A stretch of DNA of 23,404 bases from Bacteroidetes bacterium UBA2364 (lineage in GTDB: Bacteria > Bacteroidota > Rhodothermia > Rhodothermales > UBA2364), in contig DDTM01000029.1 in NCBI GenBank assembly GCA_002344075.1, positions 1-23,404 of the forward strand, written 5' to 3'. Below the pieces are notes generated by a model. The model searched no databases. It was not told the DNA's origin and worked only from the letters and a program-made list of their open reading frames with translations. Below are positions 23,082-23,404 of the stretch, one piece after another. The first letter of the stretch is position 1, and each line of letters opens with the position of its first letter. The position numbers and the translations under genes were made by a program.

Positions 23082-23404
23082 ATGCGGCAGTTCTTTTATA
23101 AAATTCTCTCAGTGTATGCAAACAGATTTCATGCACATAAAGTTGTAGGCAAACCTGTAAAGGGTAGTCAAAAATATTTATTCTATGAGAAAAATCAACA
23201 CCTTACATTCTGGTTTAATACGCAAATTGATTACGAGCCTAAAATAAAAGCAATCATCAAGCCTTACCTTTCTCCATCGGATATTGTTTTTGATATTGGT
23301 GCCAATATTGGGCAATATACCATGTCTTTCTGTGAATGGGTTCCAAAAGGTGCTGTCGTGGCGTTGGAACCGGATTATAAGAATTTTGCATTTCTTCAGT
23401 TTAA
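23082..23404 (+). CDS. FkbM-family methyltransferase (partial, runs off the end)
   Basis: This is the 5' part (107 codons) of a gene continuing past the window. The start is supported by AAAGAG immediately before TATG. After about 60 variable residues comes the SAM motif I of FkbM methyltransferases, DIVFDIGANIGQYTMSF, then the acidic ribose-binding ALEPD. Proteins of this family O-methylate sugars or polyketides and often lie in polysaccharide clusters. The region from about 23016 on is visibly AT-richer than the preceding genes, which hints at a locus boundary or transferred DNA. Confidence 0.82.
   Translation, partial: MRQFFYKILSVYANRFHAHKVVGKPVKGSQKYLFYEKNQHLTFWFNTQIDYEPKIKAIIKPYLSPSDIVFDIGANIGQYTMSFCEWVPKGAVVALEPDYKNFAFLQF

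Noticed and set aside
1..23404. tRNA genes, CRISPR arrays, transposases or toxin-antitoxin pairs
   Set aside because: I looked for tRNA T-loop patterns, spaced direct repeats and transposase motifs on both strands and found none.

Overview
The window is a gene-dense bacterial chromosome segment of moderate GC (mid-40s percent by eye) carrying about 25 protein genes and no rRNA, tRNA, CRISPR array or recognisable insertion sequence. The mix suggests a member of the Bacteroidota/Rhodothermota lineage. Support for this comes from A-rich translation starts with little Shine-Dalgarno signal, a TIGR02999-type ECF sigma factor cotranscribed with a Ser/Thr kinase, a DUF721/DciA-like protein, and a single-cluster ferredoxin beside a U32 protein. 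The lineage is an inference from gene content, not a phylogenetic result.

Layout. 1-5174: a small membrane-anchored unknown protein (-), then gyrB (+) closed by a strong intrinsic terminator. The terminator abuts a PLP-dependent amino-acid decarboxylase that overlaps a GtrB/DPM-type polyprenyl-phosphate glycosyltransferase. 5175-5663 is the only long non-coding stretch. It holds an inverted repeat, a hairpin that reads as a terminator for the minus strand, and a doubtful small minus-strand ORF. 5664-9742: ECF sigma factor, soluble Ser/Thr kinase, fabG, a sugar-phosphate nucleotidyltransferase and ruvA, all on + with short gaps. 9743-12622: an OmpR-family response regulator, a two-TM sensor kinase (PhoB/PhoR-like pair) and a MarR regulator (+), which meets a DoxX-type membrane protein (-) at overlapping stop codons.

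12802-14797: a secreted/membrane protein whose glycosidase-like barrel appears to lack catalytic glutamates, followed by the DUF721/DciA-like gene. 14838-17981 (-): a polytopic unknown, a phospholipid N-methyltransferase-like SAM enzyme and an RqcH-type NFACT protein. 18102-18960 (+): rlmH and a DUF423 membrane protein. 18964-21348 (-): a ferredoxin overlapping a U32 (TrhP-like) Fe-S protein, and an ABC ATPase. 21436-23015 (+): a META-domain envelope protein, a terminator, and a membrane-anchored M28/glutaminyl-cyclase-like enzyme. The window ends inside an FkbM methyltransferase gene in AT-richer DNA, possibly the edge of a surface-polysaccharide locus.

Several neighbours form functional groups: ribosome and tRNA maintenance (NFACT/RqcH, RlmH, U32 plus ferredoxin), envelope lipid and sugar chemistry (GT2, nucleotidyltransferase, PmtA-like, FkbM), and signalling (ECF/kinase, two-component pair, MarR). 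I see no large new defence or mobile system. The observations most worth testing are the apparent pseudo-glycosidase membrane protein, the ferredoxin/U32 overlap pair, the sensor-less kinase paired with an ECF factor, and the structured 489-nt spacer.
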